From contig NZ_PYFP01000002.1 of NCBI RefSeq assembly GCF_003056055.1, positions 1,488,001 to 1,552,000 of the forward strand: a DNA stretch of 64,000 nucleotides. The letters are read 5' to 3'. Within the stretch, counting starts at the first letter, position 1. Every line of letters starts with the position of its first letter. This document shows positions 61,535 through 64,000 of this stretch, piece after piece. The position numbers were made by a program, and so were the translations under genes. The stretch comes from Glaciimonas sp. PCH181. GTDB taxonomy: Bacteria > Pseudomonadota > Gammaproteobacteria > Burkholderiales > Burkholderiaceae_D. Under the pieces are notes generated by a model. It worked only from the letters and a program-made list of their open reading frames with translations, was not told where the DNA came from and did no database searches.

Positions 61535-62677
61535 ATGATTATTTTGCCTGCACCTCTTACTATTCGTAACGCGCGTATTGTCACTTCGCAAGAACACTTC
61601 GTCGGTAGTCTATCCGCTGCCGATGGCATTATCGATAGCGTATCGATTGGTGCTTCGCAGGTTGGCGAGGATTGGGAGGGCGATTATTTGTTGCCCGGGT
61701 TGGTCGAATTGCATACCGACAATCTGGAAAAACATTTGATGCCGCGCCCAAAAGTGAATTGGCCGATACTGCCCGCGATTTTGGCGCACGATGCCCAGAT
61801 TGCCGCCGCGGGGATTACGACCGTGCTGGATGCATTAGGCGTTGGCGATATTGACCCTGAAAGCGTGCGCAGCACCTTGCTGGCATCGTGCATCGTTAAT
61901 TTACAGCGCGCTCGCGCCAAAAACCTGCTACGGGTAGATCACTATTTGCATTTACGGCTGGAATTGGCGGAAGAAAACCTGCTCGACATGTTTACGCCGT
62001 TTTTGGATGATCCGACATTAAAACTGGTGTCTTTGATGGATCACACCCCCGGCCAGCGTCAATGGACCGATATCAGTCATTATCGGACCTATACCACCGG
62101 AAAACGCGGGTGGAGTAATGAAAAAGTCGATTCGATGCTGGAGGATTTACTGGAACGGCAATGTCTTTACGCTGCTGAAAATCGCCGCAAGATCGTTAGC
62201 AGCTGCCACGCAGTCGCCAAGCCGATGGCAACCCATGACGACACGACGCTTGAACACGTCACCGAAGGTGTGGCTGAGGGTATCAAGATATGTGAGTTTC
62301 CGACCACGCTGCTGGCCGCACAGGCTGCGCGGCAGCATGGCCTTGGCATCATCATGGGCGCACCGAATGTGATCCGTGGCGGCTCGCATTCGGGCAATGT
62401 ATCGGCGACCGGATTGGCGCGTGCCGATTTGTTGGATGTATTGTCGTCAGACTATGTCCCGGCCAGTTTGTTGCATGCTGCTTTCATGCTGCAAAAAGAA
62501 GGTTTCAGCTTACCGAAATCGATCAATACTGTGTCACTGAATCCGGCGCGCATGATTGGCTTTGATGACCGTGGTGAAATTGCAACGGGCCTGCGCGCTG
62601 ACTTTTTGCGCGTTCGTCTGGTCGATGATATTCCCGTGATTATGCAAGTCTGGAAAGATGGAAGACGCGCTATCTAA
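61535..62677 (+). CDS. phnM: Ribose triphosphate-phosphonate diphosphatase PhnM
   Basis: PhnM is an amidohydrolase-fold enzyme that removes pyrophosphate to give the PhnJ substrate. The 380-residue protein has LLPGLVELHTDNLEKHL, with the family's metal motif, and SSCHAVAKPMATHDD near residue 220. A strong terminator follows, closing the phnG-M unit. No phnN, phnO or phnP lies downstream. Confidence 0.95.
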   Translation: MIILPAPLTIRNARIVTSQEHFVGSLSAADGIIDSVSIGASQVGEDWEGDYLLPGLVELHTDNLEKHLMPRPKVNWPILPAILAHDAQIAAAGITTVLDALGVGDIDPESVRSTLLASCIVNLQRARAKNLLRVDHYLHLRLELAEENLLDMFTPFLDDPTLKLVSLMDHTPGQRQWTDISHYRTYTTGKRGWSNEKVDSMLEDLLERQCLYAAENRRKIVSSCHAVAKPMATHDDTTLEHVTEGVAEGIKICEFPTTLLAAQAARQHGLGIIMGAPNVIRGGSHSGNVSATGLARADLLDVLSSDYVPASLLHAAFMLQKEGFSLPKSINTVSLNPARMIGFDDRGEIATGLRADFLRVRLVDDIPVIMQVWKDGRRAI

Positions 62678-62695
62678 GCTGGTTAGCGTGACATT

Positions 62696-62728
62696 AAAAA
62701 ACGGCGAAGTCAGATTCGCCGTTTTTTT
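62696..62728. terminator. Terminator between phnM and fmt
   Basis: AAAAAACGGCGAA / TTCGCCGTTTTTT form a perfect 13-bp stem with a 6-base loop and T-runs in both directions. Confidence 0.88.
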
Positions 62729-62812
62729 TATTTGAAATAGATCGGTTTGCAGAGCTTCGTCAAAGCGTTCATCGAAGCAAAGCGAAAATCAAACCAAAAA
62801 TTCAATCATTAA

Positions 62813-63772
62813 TCAAATCGTCCCAAACCGTCCGTTCGCCATCGGAAAAGCGCGTAAAAACTCGGCCGCAGTTAGACGTTTGCCGCCCGGTTTTTGCAAT
62901 ACAGCTAGTCGCAAAGCACCCGTTCCACAGGCAACGACAACGCCATCGTGCGAATCGGCGCTGATGATCTCGCCCGCTGCATGACCGTCATTTTGTGCAG
63001 CAACCGCAGCTTCCCATATCTTGATTGTAACGCCGCCGAATGTGGCAAACGCCCCGGGGAACGGATTAAACGCGCGAATTTTCCGCGCCAATACATCGGC
63101 ATCCAACGTGAAATTCAAAGCCGCTTCTTCCTTGGTGATCTTTGCTGCGTAAGTGACGCCTTCATCCGGTTGCGGTATGGCGGTTAAGGTGTTGTTCGCC
63201 AGCATCTGGATGGCCTCGACAATCATTTTGCCGCCTAATGCCGCCAATTTGTCATGCAGACTGCCGGTGGTGTCGTCGTCCGCGATGGTGACGTGCGCGG
63301 TCAACATCATCGGCCCGGTATCCAGCCCTTGTTCCATTTGCATAATCGTGACGCCGGTTTCATGATCCCCGGCTTCAATCGCCCGATGTATCGGTGCCGC
63401 ACCACGCCAACGCGGCAGCAGCGAGCCGTGAATGTTAATGCAACCGTGGGTGGGGATCGTCAGCACGCTGAGCGGCAAAATCAAACCATACGCAGCGACT
63501 ACCATGACGTCATGCGGCGTGGCTTGCAATAACGCATGGGCGTCTTGCGCGATCTCGGGGTATTTGCCATCCAGACGCAGCGAGACAGGCTGCGCGACGG
63601 GGATGTTATGCGCCAAAGCGAATTGTTTCACCGCAGAGGCTTGCAGCTGCATACCGCGCCCTGCGGGACGATCGGGCTGGGTCAGGACTAACGTGATTTC
63701 GTGTCCGGCATCATGCAGCGCTTGAAGCGCGATGGCGGCAAATTCTGGTGTTCCGGCAAAGATAATTTTCAT
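62813..63772 (-). CDS. fmt: Methionyl-tRNA formyltransferase
   Basis: Fmt formylates the initiator methionyl-tRNA using formyltetrahydrofolate. The 319-residue protein starts with [16 protein letters not shown] and carries the active-site block [20 protein letters not shown] and GVTIMQME, then the C-terminal tRNA-binding domain. In most bacteria def lies directly upstream; here at least 228 bases to the window end show no gene, so def, if linked, begins beyond it. Confidence 0.95.
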   Translation of the reverse strand: MKIIFAGTPEFAAIALQALHDAGHEITLVLTQPDRPAGRGMQLQASAVKQFALAHNIPVAQPVSLRLDGKYPEIAQDAHALLQATPHDVMVVAAYGLILPLSVLTIPTHGCINIHGSLLPRWRGAAPIHRAIEAGDHETGVTIMQMEQGLDTGPMMLTAHVTIADDDTTGSLHDKLAALGGKMIVEAIQMLANNTLTAIPQPDEGVTYAAKITKEEAALNFTLDADVLARKIRAFNPFPGAFATFGGVTIKIWEAAVAAQNDGHAAGEIISADSHDGVVVACGTGALRLAVLQKPGGKRLTAAEFLRAFPMANGRFGTI

Positions 63773-64000
63773 GTGCGGATTTTATTACGGATGGGTGTGT
63801 TTTGCTGCATTAACGAATATGAGGCTATATGAGGAAATTGCTTAAAACTGCTATTAAACGCGATATTTAAGTGCTTACTTATAGCCAATCCTGACTGCCT
63901 GCTTTACTCTGAAGTTCTGTCACGAGGGAAACGGGCAGAAAAAGAAGTGCTACTGAGTGGCCTCGATTTTGGGGTTTGAATGAAAAAAGGGCTGCATTTA

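Noticed and set aside
63773..64000. A def gene upstream of fmt
   Set aside because: No deformylase motif or long frame is present before the window ends.

Overview
The window looks like a chromosomal core segment of a betaproteobacterium of the order Burkholderiales, most likely Oxalobacteraceae (Collimonas/Herminiimonas/Glaciimonas-like). That placement is inferred from gene order (ampG-metW-metX, ptsI-ptsH-EIIA-gshB-gshA, mreBCD-mrdAB-rlpA, gatC-gatA-gatB, a DUF3567 gene) and from protein character; no rRNA is present to test it. Coding density is high. I see no prophage, CRISPR array, tRNA or intact insertion sequence.

Layout. 0.2-1.6 kb: guanine deaminase. 1.9-6.8 kb (minus): the prkA-yeaH-spoVR stress module. 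7-10.3 kb (minus): an AmpG-type permease, then metX-metW behind what reads as a complete SAM-II-like riboswitch with its own promoter, pseudoknot and terminator. 10.7-15.8 kb (minus): a permease-less PTS phosphorelay (EI, HPr, EIIA) and both glutathione biosynthesis genes. 16.2-18.9 kb (minus): torF-type porin, glnK and amtB behind a good sigma-54 promoter. 19.4-24.1 kb: ubiK, comM, a DUF3567 protein and the potassium transporter kup. 24.5-28.3 kb: rsmI / lpoA-yraN-diaA-dolP, the same order as in E. coli. 28.6-34.5 kb: a TlpA-like thioredoxin, a MarR-like regulator and a 5-oxoproline cluster (pxpB, pxpC, pxpA) followed by two membrane proteins (DUF969, DUF979) that may be its transporter. 34.6-38 kb: lipA-lipB, pyrE and a DUF4124 protein. 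38.2-42.4 kb (minus): gatC-gatA-gatB, interrupted by a secreted Cys-rich protein gene and by a 106-bp MITE-like inverted-repeat element. 42.8-50.4 kb: the cell-shape cluster mreB, mreC, mreD, mrdA, mrdB, rlpA, in which mreB carries a one-base frameshift in an A8 run. 50.7-62.7 kb: phosphonate uptake (phnCDE, closed by its own terminator) and the C-P lyase genes phnG-M, with a convergent gene that fuses a 2H-phosphoesterase-like domain (DUF1045) to PhnN. 62.8-63.8 kb: fmt.

Points most worth a second look: the metX riboswitch with an extra hairpin and a mutually exclusive terminator pairing; the mreB frameshift; the DUF1045-PhnN fusion in a C-P lyase locus without a visible phnP; the MITE-like element 22 bp from gatA; the large inverted repeat between gatC and mreB; and the DUF969/DUF979 pair next to 5-oxoprolinase.
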